Of a DNA stretch of 38,585 nucleotides, positions 25,970-35,469 are shown piece after piece. Position 1 is the first letter of the stretch. Each line of letters opens with the position of its first letter. The position numbers and the translations under genes are program-made. The notes under the pieces were generated by a model. The model made no database searches. It worked only from the letters and a program-made list of their open reading frames with translations, and had not been told where the DNA came from. The stretch is taken from NCBI GenBank assembly GCA_022775385.1, contig JALFIV010000070.1, positions 1 to 38,585 of the forward strand, given 5' to 3'. Origin of the DNA: Clostridiales bacterium (GTDB lineage: Bacteria; Bacillota; Clostridia; Oscillospirales; Butyricicoccaceae).

Positions 25970-26824
25970 TTAGCGCTCGATAATAAAGTTGTCAATCAGG
26001 CGGGTCGTGCCGATATAAACGGCGATGGCAGTCAGAATGCTGCCCTCCGTGGAATCAACCGGCTTGAGGTTGTTCCAGTCGACGATCTCGACATAATCAA
26101 TCTTGGACAGCGGCTCGCGCTCGATTTCCTCGGTGATGATCGCGCGGACCTTTGCCGCGTCGGTCTCTCCCGCCTCAATCGCAGCCTTGCCCTTATTCAG
26201 CGCACGGGACAGGCAGAGCGCCGCCTGACGCTCCTCGGCGTTCAGATAGGTGTTGCGCGAACTCTTTGCCAGTCCGTCCTCCTCGCGGATGATCGGGCAG
26301 CCGCAGATTTCCAGCGGGAAATTCAGATCGCGCACCATGCGGCGGATGATCGAAAGCTGCTGGGCATCCTTCTGTCCGAAATACGCACGGTCCGGACAGA
26401 CGATGTGAAACAGCTTGCTGACTACCGTGCACACGCCGCGGAAATGGATCGGACGGGATGCGCCGCACAGGCCGGAGCTCAGCTCCTCGACCTTGACATA
26501 GGTATAGAAATCAAAGTCCTTGCCGTACATCTCCTCAACGGACGGATGGAAAATCAGATCGCCGCCGCCCTGCTCGACCACTGCGATGTCGTGATCCAGA
26601 TCGCGCGGATAGCTGTCCAGATCCTCGTTCGGTCCGAACTGAATCGGATTGACAAAGTCCGAAACGACGGTGCGGTCGTTTTCCTTGACCGAACGGGCGA
26701 TCAGGCTCTTGTGCCCGTCGTGGAGATAGCCCATCGTCGGCACCAGACCGACCGTCAGACCCTCTCTGCGCCACGCGGCAACCTGCTCGCGCACTTCTGC
26801 CACTGTTTCAACTACTTTAACCAT
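25970..26824 (-). CDS. panC: Pantoate--beta-alanine ligase
   Basis: [71 protein letters not shown]. Confidence 0.96.
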   Translation of the reverse strand: MVKVVETVAEVREQVAAWRREGLTVGLVPTMGYLHDGHKSLIARSVKENDRTVVSDFVNPIQFGPNEDLDSYPRDLDHDIAVVEQGGGDLIFHPSVEEMYGKDFDFYTYVKVEELSSGLCGASRPIHFRGVCTVVSKLFHIVCPDRAYFGQKDAQQLSIIRRMVRDLNFPLEICGCPIIREEDGLAKSSRNTYLNAEERQAALCLSRALNKGKAAIEAGETDAAKVRAIITEEIEREPLSKIDYVEIVDWNNLKPVDSTEGSILTAIAVYIGTTRLIDNFIIER

Positions 26825-26885
26825 GTTGTTTTCCTGCCTCCCTAAGGCGTTTATTCTTTGGTTTTGTGGATAAACTGTATTGGAA

Positions 26886-27716
26886 TTACTTCAGTTCGTC
26901 CAGAATGGACTCATCCATCTTAAACGTATGCGTCGGAACCTCCGGGAACGTGCCGTTCTGAACCTCTTCGATGTAGGCGCGGAAGCCCTCCTTCATGACC
27001 TCGCCGACGTTGGCAAAGGTCTTGGTGAACTTCGGCGTAAAGCCGGAGAACATCGCGATCATGTCCTGATAAACCAGAACCTGACCGTCGCAGTCCGGAC
27101 CGGCGCCGATGCCGATCGTCGTGATGTCCAGCTCCTCGGTGATGCGCTTTGCCAGCGCATGCGGCACGCACTCGAGGACAACCGCGAATGCGCCTGCCTC
27201 CTGCACCGCGCGGGCGTCATCCAGAATCTTCTGTGCCGCAGCGGCGCTCTTGCCCTGTACCTTGAATCCGCCGAATGCGTTGGTGGACTGCGGAGTCATG
27301 CCGATGTGCGCGCAGACCGGAATGCCGGCGTTCACAATCGCGCGGATCTGCGGCGCAACCGTCACACCGCCCTCGAGCTTGACTGCATTTGCGCGTCCTT
27401 CCTTCATCAGACGTCCAGCGTTGTGTACAGCCTCCTCGACCGAGCACTCGTAGGACATGAACGGCATGTCCGCAACAACCATTGCGTTCTTCGCGCCGCG
27501 GGATACCGCCGCCGTGTGATGGATCATGTCCTCCATCGTGACGGAGAGCGTATCCTCGTAACCTAACATGACCATGCCCAGCGAATCTCCGACCAGAATC
27601 GAGTTTACGCCGGACTCGTCGATGAGCTTGGCGGTCGAATAGTCGTATGCTGTGAGCATGGTCTGCTTTACGTGATCTTTTTTTGCCTGCTGAAACGTCA
27701 ATACTGTGTTTTTCAT
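26886..27716 (-). CDS. panB: 3-methyl-2-oxobutanoate hydroxymethyltransferase
   Basis: [49 protein letters not shown]...[11 protein letters not shown]...[24 protein letters not shown]. Confidence 0.96.
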   Translation of the reverse strand: MKNTVLTFQQAKKDHVKQTMLTAYDYSTAKLIDESGVNSILVGDSLGMVMLGYEDTLSVTMEDMIHHTAAVSRGAKNAMVVADMPFMSYECSVEEAVHNAGRLMKEGRANAVKLEGGVTVAPQIRAIVNAGIPVCAHIGMTPQSTNAFGGFKVQGKSAAAAQKILDDARAVQEAGAFAVVLECVPHALAKRITEELDITTIGIGAGPDCDGQVLVYQDMIAMFSGFTPKFTKTFANVGEVMKEGFRAYIEEVQNGTFPEVPTHTFKMDESILDELK

Positions 27717-28561
27717 TGTTTTCCCTCCAGATAAGTCATGAGGGCAGTGTCGTCTCGGTCAGGATGTTTTTTGTGTGCGATTTCACACAGCTTTTCCGTC
27801 AGTCCCGCATACAGCGCCTGATCCCTGGAATCCAGACATGCCATGTGGCTCCGGATGGTTCCCAGATCGCCGCGCTCTGCCGGTCCTGTCAGCGCCTCCG
27901 TCGATCCCTTCCGGCAGATGCTCTCGGCATTGCCTCGGATCAGCGGGGTGAGCGCTGTCTGTGCCTGCTCGCGCGTGAATCCGCACTGCTCCAGCAGCTG
28001 CATTCCCCATTCGGACAGACCGACCGCCAGATTGCTGACCACGCACGCGGCCAGATGATAGCGGGGTTTGTCCGCAGCGGAAATCACTGCGGTCTGTGCG
28101 CCGCACCGGTGAAGCAGCTGTTCCATCGCCTGGGCAGTCTCATCGTCGCCCTCCAGCGTGAAAAATGCTCCCCGGAGCGTCTTCCAGGATTCAAAGCGGT
28201 CACTGACTGCCACAAGCGGATGCACCGAGCAAACCCGTGCGCCCCGCTGCGCCGCCGGTGCGAACACGTCGCTCGCAAGCGCGCCGCTGCAGTGGCAGAT
28301 GCGTTTCTCTTTTACGGGCAGCGCCGCAATTTCCCCGATCATCGTCTGCAGCACGCCGTCCGGCGTGGTGACGAACAGGGTGTCACTCTCCTGTACCAGC
28401 GCTTCTAACGTTTGATAGGGTACGGATGAGGTAAACTCAGCTGCCTGCCTGGCGTGGTCAAAGCTGCGGCTGTAATAGCCGGTGATATGCGCCCCGCACT
28501 CGGAAAACAGTTTGCCGAGAGAGGTGCCGACCTTGCCCGCGCCGATCAATCCAATTTTCAT
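27713..28561 (-). CDS. Rossmann-like/DUF2520 protein; candidate PanG-type ketopantoate reductase
   Basis: [33 protein letters not shown]...[11 protein letters not shown]...[12 protein letters not shown]...[10 protein letters not shown]; 4-nt overlap with panB; SD GGAGGTGG. Confidence 0.8.
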   Translation of the reverse strand: MKIGLIGAGKVGTSLGKLFSECGAHITGYYSRSFDHARQAAEFTSSVPYQTLEALVQESDTLFVTTPDGVLQTMIGEIAALPVKEKRICHCSGALASDVFAPAAQRGARVCSVHPLVAVSDRFESWKTLRGAFFTLEGDDETAQAMEQLLHRCGAQTAVISAADKPRYHLAACVVSNLAVGLSEWGMQLLEQCGFTREQAQTALTPLIRGNAESICRKGSTEALTGPAERGDLGTIRSHMACLDSRDQALYAGLTEKLCEIAHKKHPDRDDTALMTYLEGKQ

Positions 28562-28700
28562 CAAAACCACCTCCACAGGTTGTCCGCTCTGTATGCCGGT
28601 ACTGTCAATACAAAATCGTCCGCCGGTCGGTGATCCCTGCCGCGCAGTCCCATTCCGATGCTTCGGATACGGGCTGAGCCGTAAAAAAGTTTGGAAAAGC

Positions 28701-28715
28701 GGAGCGTTTCGCTCC
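28701..28715 (-). promoter_or_regulatory. Small hairpin in the panG leader (attenuator-like)
   Basis: Minus strand GGAGCGAAACGCTCC followed by GCTTTTCCAAACTTTTTT. Confidence 0.35.
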
Positions 28716-29406
28716 AGAGTAAAAACAATCCGGTGCCGTTTGGTGCCGGTCAGTCGCCTTTCGGTCAGCCGCCGCGTTCCAATACCGCCCGTACTGTAAC
28801 AGTGTATCACACTATTCCGCGCAATTCAATCAAATTCCTCTTTGGGCAACCATTTTTCTCGTCCGCTGATCTTCCAGACCTCCCCTGTCCACATTTCAAC
28901 CCTTCCAGCATTTTCTACCTCATTTCTGTCTGCTATTACAACGGATTTGTGCGTTTTTATCCTATCGGTTCTGTTTTGCAATATCTTCGGATAATTCTGC
29001 ATTCTCTGATACCCATCGACATTCTGCCATCCGAAAAACGTTCCGTTCCACGTCAAGTGTTTCAAATGATTCATATTACACAAAAACTGCCTTTTTACCG
29101 CAATCTCCCTGCTCCAATTAAAATTTTTTTAGTTTTTTTGCTTTTTTTACGGCGCCTGAAGGTACTGGACAAGACATTTCCAAATCGTGCAAAAAGTTTT
29201 GTTTTTTGGCATATTTTGACTTGCGAATATATCATTTTGCTACCGAAATGTAAATTTCGTTGCATTTTCCCCCTTAAATGTACTATAATTATATTAGAAA
29301 TTAGTGGGTTAAATTCATTCTCTTTTGAGATGTCTATAATCTCACGTTTTTTCTTTCCCTTTGTCTCACCATTGTTTCAATATTTAAGCAGCAGGAGGCT
29401 GTTCTC

Positions 29407-30273
29407 ATGGCACGTAAGCATATGCATCTTTGTGATTCCTCCGCGCTGACTGATCTAAAACTGTTTCAGTTCGGCTCGGATCACTATTCCACAAAGCTCT
29501 CAGATCGTCCGATTCTGAGTGCGCATTATACCATCCATTACGTGTTCAGCGGAAGCGGCACTGTCCGCATCGGCAACACGATGTATCCCGTTGCTCCCGG
29601 TTCAGTTTTTGTGGTATTCCCCAATCAAATCCGCCAGATTATTCCGGGCGGCGATGCTCCGTTGGGAATACACTGGGTAGAAATGGACGGCGAAGTTCTC
29701 CTTCCGGAACTGCTTCGGCTGAATCTGACGCCGAACGAGCCCATTCTTCCGCTGACCGTTCCGGGCGGGACCGGAAAAACCGCTGCATATTTCTCGGAAC
29801 TGTCGACAGCAAAGGAGGAAAACTCCGAACACCAGCTCGGCATCTGCTGGCTGATTCTCGGCGCGCTCTCCTCAGAAACTGCACAGGTGAAACCGCAGCG
29901 CATTGGAAATCAAAGAAAATACTATGTCGCTCAGGCGATTGATCTGATTCACCGCTGCTACATGCAGGATATCACGGTGGAGGATATCGCCGACCACTGC
30001 GGTCTCAACCGGAGCTACCTTGGCAAGCTGTTCCGCGATGAGACCGGAAAGAGTACGCAGGAATACCTCATCGAGTACCGGATGGAGGTCGCCTGCCGTT
30101 ATCTGCGCGAGACCACCGCACCGATCGGCACCATTGCCCTTTCGGTCGGCTATCAGAATCAGCTGCATTTCTCGCGTGCCTTCCGCAAAACCTACGGCAT
30201 GTCGCCGCGGGACTGGCAGAAAGAGCACCGGATGCATCAATCCGAGCTGTCCACGCAGAATGAAGATTCGTAA
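29407..30273 (+). CDS. AraC family transcriptional regulator
   Basis: N-terminal cupin (HYVFSGSGTVRIGNTMYPVAPGSVFVVFPNQIRQI) and C-terminal double HTH (DITVEDIADHCGLNRSYLGKLFRDETGKSTQEYLIEYRM...IGTIALSVGYQNQLHFSRAFRKTYGMSPRDWQKE); SD GCAGGAGG. Confidence 0.95.
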   Translation: MARKHMHLCDSSALTDLKLFQFGSDHYSTKLSDRPILSAHYTIHYVFSGSGTVRIGNTMYPVAPGSVFVVFPNQIRQIIPGGDAPLGIHWVEMDGEVLLPELLRLNLTPNEPILPLTVPGGTGKTAAYFSELSTAKEENSEHQLGICWLILGALSSETAQVKPQRIGNQRKYYVAQAIDLIHRCYMQDITVEDIADHCGLNRSYLGKLFRDETGKSTQEYLIEYRMEVACRYLRETTAPIGTIALSVGYQNQLHFSRAFRKTYGMSPRDWQKEHRMHQSELSTQNEDS

Positions 30274-30289
30274 TTCGCAGCCCCTTTTG

Positions 30290-30334
30290 GTAATTCCCCG
30301 CAGTATCTCTCCGATACTGTGGGGAATTCTTTTG
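30290..30334 (+). terminator. Rho-independent terminator after the araC-family gene
   Basis: AATTCCCCGCAGTATC-TCTCC-GATACTGTGGGGAATTCTTTTG. Confidence 0.85.
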
Positions 30335-30427
30335 TTCTCCGATCCGTGAGCTCCGTTATTGTTTGATAACGAAACAATGCAGGCCATGGAGAATCCAACG
30401 CGCTGCTGTTTCACCCAAATAATCATA

Positions 30428-30462
30428 AACGGCGGCTGCTGCTGCAGCCACCGTTTTTTTGT
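30428..30462. terminator. Second hairpin terminator between convergent genes
   Basis: AAACGGCGGCTGC-TGCT-GCAGCCACCGTTTTTTTG. Confidence 0.75.
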
Positions 30463-30465
30463 CTT

Positions 30466-30975
30466 TTATTCGTTGATATATGCTTTGATGATCTTGCCGA
30501 TGAACATCTGGTGCGCATCCACCGGATCGGGATAGGCGCGCGTTACCGCCTCCTCATCGACAATCTTGGAGACATCCAGCGGAGCCTGATACATCTTTTT
30601 GCAGACGATGGTGTATGCCGCCTCCTCGAAGGACGGTGCGCCGTCCAGCGATACCGGCGTCAGGCCGGTCTCCTTGACCTTGTCGATGTCTCGGCCGGAC
30701 TTGCTTCCCGCAATCGACAGCGCCTGCTGATGACCTTCCTTGAGGCTGATCAGCGTGAACGTGTCGTTGTTCTCCATGTAACCCAGCGTGTGGCGCGAAT
30801 CACGGACATAGACCGTGACGGCCGGCTGGAACCACAGCTCGCCCATCATACCCCAGTTGACCGTCATGAAGTTGAAGTCATCCGGCGTGCCGGCTGCCAG
30901 CAGCATCCACTTGTTGCAGATTTCATCCACGACGTTGCCCGGAAGCTGTTCCGGCTTGATTTCACGAAATGCCAT
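30466..30975 (-). CDS. Flavin reductase-like FMN-binding protein
   Basis: NKWMLLAAGTPDDFNFMTVNWGMMGELWFQPAVTVYVRDSRHTLGYMENNDTFTLISLKEGHQQALSIAGSKSGRDIDK: flavin reductase-like fold pattern; SD GGAGG. Confidence 0.85.
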   Translation of the reverse strand: MAFREIKPEQLPGNVVDEICNKWMLLAAGTPDDFNFMTVNWGMMGELWFQPAVTVYVRDSRHTLGYMENNDTFTLISLKEGHQQALSIAGSKSGRDIDKVKETGLTPVSLDGAPSFEEAAYTIVCKKMYQAPLDVSKIVDEEAVTRAYPDPVDAHQMFIGKIIKAYINE

Positions 30976-30991
30976 AATAAAATTACCTCCA

Positions 30992-33775
30992 TTAAATCTC
31001 TCGGCGGAGCTGAATTTCCATCCAGTCATCCTTGGTGATGAGTACACGGCGCGGTTTGGATCCCTCCGACGGACCGATGATGCCGCGCTCCTCCATCTGG
31101 TCCATCACACGCGCGGCACGCGCATAGCCCAGTTTGAGGCGCCGCTGCAGCATGGATGTGGACGCCTGCCCGCTGCTGACCACGATGCTGATGGCATCCT
31201 GCAGGAGCGGATCCTCGTCCTCTGCTGCGTCGTATCCGGCGGAGCTGTCTCCGGCCGCCTGTTCAATATGTGTCTGGGCATCCTCGGAATATTCCACGGC
31301 GCCCGTTGTTTTGACATGTGCGATGACCCGTTCGATCTCCTCCGTGCTGATAAACGCGCCCTGAATGCGCTTGGGCTTAGAGGCTCCCAGCGGATGATAC
31401 AGCATGTCGCCGCCGCCGAGCAGCTTTTCCGCGCCCGTCGTATCCATGATGATGCGCGATTCCACGCCGGATGCGACCGCAAACGCGATGCGCGACGGGA
31501 TGTTGGACTTCATCAGACCGGTGATGACGTCGGCGGACGGGCGCTGAGTCGCAACCACCAGATACATGCCGGCCGCGCGCGCCTTCTGCGCCAGACGGCA
31601 GATGGAACCCTCGACCTCCTTGGCCGAGACCATCATCAGATCGGCCAGCTCGTCGATAATGATGACAATTTTCGGCAGTACCTTGGTCGGCTTTTTCTCC
31701 TTCGGCGCCTCCACCTCGTCGATATCAAACGGCGGGAGATCCTCCTCGGACGGCACAGCCTCCTGCTGCGCCTCCTCCGCCTCGCGCTGGCGCATGAGCT
31801 GATTGTAATCCTCCATCTTGCGCACGCCCTCGGAGGCGAACAGCGCATAGCGGCGGTCCATCTCGGTGACCGCCCAGTTGAGGGCGCCCGACGCCTTCTT
31901 CGGATCAGTGACGACCGGAATGAGCAGCTGCGGAATGCCATTGTAGTTGCTCAGCTCGACGATCTTCGGGTCGATCATAATCAGGCGGAGATCCTCGCTT
32001 GAGAACTGATAGAGCAGGGAGATCAGGATGGAATTGATGCACACGGATTTGCCCGAACCGGTGGTGCCGGCAATCATCAGATGCGGCATCTTCGCCAGAT
32101 CGATGACCTGCGGCTTGCCTGTGATATCCTTGCCCAGTGCGACCGGCAGCTCCGCGCGCGACTGGGTGAACTCCGCAGAGGACAGCACATCGCGGATCGT
32201 GACCATGGTCGGGTGGTGGTTTGCGACCTCAATGCCGATGGCATTCTTTTCCGGCACCATGACGATGCGCAGATTCTGCGAGCCGAGCGCAAGGCCGATA
32301 TCGTTGGTCAGCGAGGTGATGCGCGAGATCTTGATGCCGCGCTCCATCTGCAGCTCAAACCGCGTGATGGTCGGTCCGACAATCGGCTTGTCGATCAGAT
32401 GCGCCTCGATGCCGAACGAGTCGAGTGTGTCCAGCAGCTGTGCGGCGCGTTCCTCCAGCTCTGCCTGCGAGTCGCGCACCGACCGCTTGGAGCGGTTGAG
32501 CAGATCGAGTGACGGCGGCAGGTACGGCGGAATGTCACTGTTCTCTATCGCACCGGCGATCTCCGCTTCGACCTGTTTTTTTGCCGCGGCGAGCGCCGCC
32601 TTGCTCGCCTTTTTCTCCTGCCGCAGCTCCGCCTCAATCGCCGGATCGTCCTCCGGCGCCGGTGCGCTGCGGGAAATCGGCTCGGTGGCGGTCTCCGGCG
32701 CAGGATCTTCCTTGGGTGTCTTGCCCCAGTCCATCAGCCGGTCGATGTCCGGGAATCGGGAGGCGGGCTTGGATTTCGGCGTCCCCTGCGGCATGACCTC
32801 GTTCAGCCGCTGCTGACGCTCAATCGCACGGCGGGAGTTCTCCCGCTTCTTCTCGTCACCGGGGAACTCCTCCGGCTCCTTGGAAACCGATACGTTTCCG
32901 CCCAGCAGACGCTCGGCCTCCTCCGCCTCCGCTTTGGCGCGCTGTGCCTTTTCCATCGCCTTGGCCGCGCGCTTCTGTTTTTTCTTCGCCTTATGGATAT
33001 CCCACAGCGAGGCGTTTTCGAGCGACAGTTCGCTTGTCGTCTGCAGGACCGGCTCCGGCTTGGGCGCTTTTTTCTTCCGTCTGCCCGGCGTGACGGTCAT
33101 GTCGTCCTCTTCGAGGTATTCCAGATCGTCTTCCTCCTGAATCAGCTCAATCAGCTGGCGGAGCAGACCCCACGGCGTCTGATGCAGGGCGGCAAAGACG
33201 CACACCAGCAGGAAGAATGAGAGGATGATCTTGGCGCCGGTCTGCGATACCGCCGCGCCGGTGACCATCGCCAGCAGTCCGGCGAGCACGCCGGCGGATC
33301 GGGTCTGAATACCGGTATGCCACAGCGTCCCGATCGTGGCAAACGACATCGGGAGCGTATCGCCGATGCGCACGCAGTGGACGATTGCGCTCCACAGGAA
33401 CGGAATGAGCGTCACACACAGGACGCGCAGACGGTACGGCTGGATATTGCTCATGAGCAGGACGGCATCCAGCGCGAGCATCAGCGTGAACGGATAGATG
33501 CCCCAGCCGATCAGTCCGGTGGCGAGTTTCCACAGCGGATCGAGAATCAGTCCGCTCAGTCCGAACATCGCCAGCAGCAGCAGGAGCGTCGGTACGCAGA
33601 GAATCAATCCCGCCATCCGCCGTGTGATGACGATGGAATTGCTCTTCTGCCCGCTGCGGGAGGATGTGGATCTGCCCCGGCTGTTTCCGGAGCTGCGGTG
33701 CTGTCCGCCGCTCTTTTTTCCGGTTGACTTTCCGGATGTTTTTCGTGATGTTGCCGGCTTTTTCGATGCAGCCAA
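30992..33775 (-). CDS. ftsK: FtsK/SpoIIIE family DNA translocase
   Basis: Four N-terminal TMs, MIAGTTGSGKSVCINSILISLLYQ (Walker A), IIIDELADLMM (Walker B), ATQRPSADVITGLMKSNIPSRIAFAV, C-terminal gamma domain. Start uncertain: TTG at 33775 with AAGGTGA upstream, or the ATG at 33874. Confidence 0.94.
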   Translation of the reverse strand: MAASKKPATSRKTSGKSTGKKSGGQHRSSGNSRGRSTSSRSGQKSNSIVITRRMAGLILCVPTLLLLLAMFGLSGLILDPLWKLATGLIGWGIYPFTLMLALDAVLLMSNIQPYRLRVLCVTLIPFLWSAIVHCVRIGDTLPMSFATIGTLWHTGIQTRSAGVLAGLLAMVTGAAVSQTGAKIILSFFLLVCVFAALHQTPWGLLRQLIELIQEEDDLEYLEEDDMTVTPGRRKKKAPKPEPVLQTTSELSLENASLWDIHKAKKKQKRAAKAMEKAQRAKAEAEEAERLLGGNVSVSKEPEEFPGDEKKRENSRRAIERQQRLNEVMPQGTPKSKPASRFPDIDRLMDWGKTPKEDPAPETATEPISRSAPAPEDDPAIEAELRQEKKASKAALAAAKKQVEAEIAGAIENSDIPPYLPPSLDLLNRSKRSVRDSQAELEERAAQLLDTLDSFGIEAHLIDKPIVGPTITRFELQMERGIKISRITSLTNDIGLALGSQNLRIVMVPEKNAIGIEVANHHPTMVTIRDVLSSAEFTQSRAELPVALGKDITGKPQVIDLAKMPHLMIAGTTGSGKSVCINSILISLLYQFSSEDLRLIMIDPKIVELSNYNGIPQLLIPVVTDPKKASGALNWAVTEMDRRYALFASEGVRKMEDYNQLMRQREAEEAQQEAVPSEEDLPPFDIDEVEAPKEKKPTKVLPKIVIIIDELADLMMVSAKEVEGSICRLAQKARAAGMYLVVATQRPSADVITGLMKSNIPSRIAFAVASGVESRIIMDTTGAEKLLGGGDMLYHPLGASKPKRIQGAFISTEEIERVIAHVKTTGAVEYSEDAQTHIEQAAGDSSAGYDAAEDEDPLLQDAISIVVSSGQASTSMLQRRLKLGYARAARVMDQMEERGIIGPSEGSKPRRVLITKDDWMEIQLRREI

Positions 33776-33947
33776 ACAGGATTCACCTTCTGTCTTTTCC
33801 AAAATGCGCCGCACAGCGGGGATGCCGCGCGGCATATTGCTCGTTTTCTTCGATTCTGCCCCCCCAAATTGCAAAAAATAACAGGTTTTTGGGCAGGCGA
33901 TACAAAATTATAATATCATACTTATAAAAAAAATACCAGATTACTTG

Positions 33948-33976
33948 TTGCATTTTTCCGGACAGGCAGGTATCCT
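33948..33976 (+). promoter_or_regulatory. Predicted promoter for the HAD hydrolase
   Basis: TTGCAT - 17 nt - TATCCT. Confidence 0.55.
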
Positions 33977-34030
33977 AATACATGAGAGAAGATTTTTTGT
34001 TTCCGAACCCAGGAGAAAGGTTGTTTTTTG

Positions 34031-34834
34031 ATGTATAAACTAATCGCGCTCGATCTGGACGGAACCGTGCTCAACAGCAATGTTGAGGTTCTGCCCTCCA
34101 CCGTGGAAGCAGTCGCGTTTGCCCGCCGTCAGGGTATTAAGGTCGTCATCGCCACCGGACGTATCGTCGGCGAGGCGGCACAGTTCGCACGGGAAATCGG
34201 CGCTTCCTCCGCAATGATCACCTCCGGCGGCGCCGCGATCTCCGATCCGTTCAACAAAAAGGACGTTATGGAATGGACCATTCCGGTCGAAACCAGTGCA
34301 CAGATCATGGAGCATCTGCAGGGACGTCCGATTTCGGCGATGATCTATGTCGGCGAGCATCTGTATATGACCTCGTATTCCGACAGCCAGTTCAAGCTGA
34401 GCCGCCGCGTCGAGGGTTACTGGTCCAGCCGCGTCATCGAGGACGACATCGCCGGACTCATCCGCCGCGAAAACCTCGGCGTCTGCAAGATTTTCGCCCG
34501 CGGCGAGATTCCCGAGCTGGCGGACGCGCTCTGTCAGTTCAACTGTCTCCCCGGCATCCACATCACCCGCTCGGCGGAGGACAACTTCGAGGTCATGCCG
34601 GCCGGCGTCAACAAGGGACGCGCCCTGCGCATGCTCGCGGATCTGATGGGCATCTCGATGGAGCAGGTCATCGCAATCGGCGACAGCGACAACGACACGG
34701 ATATGCTCAAGGCGTGCGGCATGCCGGTCGTCATGGCAAACGGCGACGACGCCGTCAAAAAGCTCGCGCGCTATCTGACCTCCGGCAACGACGAGGGCGG
34801 CGTGGCGCAGGCGATCTATCATCTGTGCGGCTGA
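34031..34834 (+). CDS. Cof-type HAD-IIB family hydrolase
   Basis: MYKLIALDLDGTVLNSN, VIATGR, GVNKGRALRMLADLMGI, AIGDSDNDTDMLKACGMPVVMANGDDAVK; SD AGGAGAAAGG. Confidence 0.94.
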   Translation: MYKLIALDLDGTVLNSNVEVLPSTVEAVAFARRQGIKVVIATGRIVGEAAQFAREIGASSAMITSGGAAISDPFNKKDVMEWTIPVETSAQIMEHLQGRPISAMIYVGEHLYMTSYSDSQFKLSRRVEGYWSSRVIEDDIAGLIRRENLGVCKIFARGEIPELADALCQFNCLPGIHITRSAEDNFEVMPAGVNKGRALRMLADLMGISMEQVIAIGDSDNDTDMLKACGMPVVMANGDDAVKKLARYLTSGNDEGGVAQAIYHLCG

Positions 34835-34880
34835 GATTCCCCGCCGTCAAAAATTGTACCGCACTCTTTCGTAAAAGATA

Positions 34881-34938
34881 ACTGGCATAAAAACTGTTCC
34901 ATACCGGCTCGAAAACCTCAGCCATCCATGAATATGAT
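34881..34938 (+). repeat. Repeat B, copy 1 (5'-divergent)
   Basis: ...AAACTGTTCCATACCGGCTCGAAAACCTCAGCCATCCATGAATATGAT; shares AAACCTCAGCCATCCATGAATATGAT with copy 2. Confidence 0.8.
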
Positions 34939-34945
34939 AATCCGC

Positions 34946-35026
34946 CGACACAAAGAAATTTTATGTATCCCAAACCCGCGTGCGGAAAACTGTCAAAGAT
35001 TCATCAGAAGATGAAAATTCCTCGAA
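34946..35026 (+). repeat. 81-bp direct repeat A, copy 1
   Basis: CGACACAAAGAAATTTTATGTATCCCAAACCCGCGTGCGGAAAACTGTCAAAGATTCATCAGAAGATGAAAATTCCTCGAA; 80/81 identical to 35389-35469 by eye. Confidence 0.95.
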
Positions 35027-35044
35027 ACACCTAGGTTTCTGTCA

Positions 35045-35070
35045 GAGACTTTTGTTCGGACAAAAGTCTC
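35045..35070. other. Hairpin (11-bp stem, TCGG loop)
   Basis: GAGACTTTTGT-TCGG-ACAAAAGTCTC. Confidence 0.85.
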
Positions 35071-35135
35071 CAACACCTCTAAATCCGCGTAGACAACCTG
35101 ACGGTTTTCTACGTACTTTCCCTCGGGTTTCCGAT

Positions 35136-35180
35136 ACTCCGCCCCGCTTGCAGTACTAATGCGGGTCGGAGTTTATTTTT
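35136..35180 (+). terminator. Hairpin with T-rich tail (probable plus-strand terminator)
   Basis: ACTCCGCCCCGC-TTGCAGTACTAAT-GCGGGTCGGAGTTTATTTTT. Confidence 0.65.
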
Positions 35181-35211
35181 CATGGATAACAGACGGCAAC
35201 GCTGATTTTCC

Positions 35212-35286
35212 GAACCGGTTACATGGAGGGCAGACGGGAAGATGATCCGCACCGGCTTGCAAACCTCAGCCATCCATGAATATGAT
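35212..35286 (+). repeat. Repeat B, copy 2
   Basis: GAACCGGTTACATGGAGGGCAGACGGGAAGATGATCCGCACCGGCTTGCAAACCTCAGCCATCCATGAATATGAT. Confidence 0.85.
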
Positions 35287-35323
35287 CGTTCGCCGCGTTA
35301 GTGGTAATCAGCGGCGGACGATC
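35284..35323. other. Hairpin (13-bp stem with one G.U)
   Basis: GATCGTTCGCCGC-14 nt-GCGGCGGACGATC. Confidence 0.8.
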
Positions 35324-35341
35324 CGGAAACTCTAGGAGGTT

Positions 35342-35363
35342 TTCAGGAACCTCGGTTCCTGAA
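35342..35363. other. Hairpin (9-bp perfect stem, CTCG loop)
   Basis: TTCAGGAAC-CTCG-GTTCCTGAA. Confidence 0.8.
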
Positions 35364-35376
35364 TCGTTTTCTTTCT

Positions 35377-35404
35377 AAATTTCTTTGTCGACACAAAGAA
35401 ATTT
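35377..35404. other. Hairpin (12-bp perfect stem, CGAC loop) spanning the left boundary of repeat A copy 2
   Basis: AAATTTCTTTGT-CGAC-ACAAAGAAATTT. Confidence 0.85.
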
Positions 35405-35469
35405 TATGTATCCCAAACCCGCGTGCGGAAAACTGTCAAAGATTCATCAGAAAATGAAAATTCCTCGAA
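35389..35469 (+). repeat. 81-bp direct repeat A, copy 2
   Basis: Same sequence with one substitution (AGAAGATG to AGAAAATG). Confidence 0.95.

Noticed and set aside
28826-29083. 85-aa minus-strand ORF in the AT-rich gap
   Set aside because: No convincing SD or family signature; kept only as part of the AT-rich island observation.
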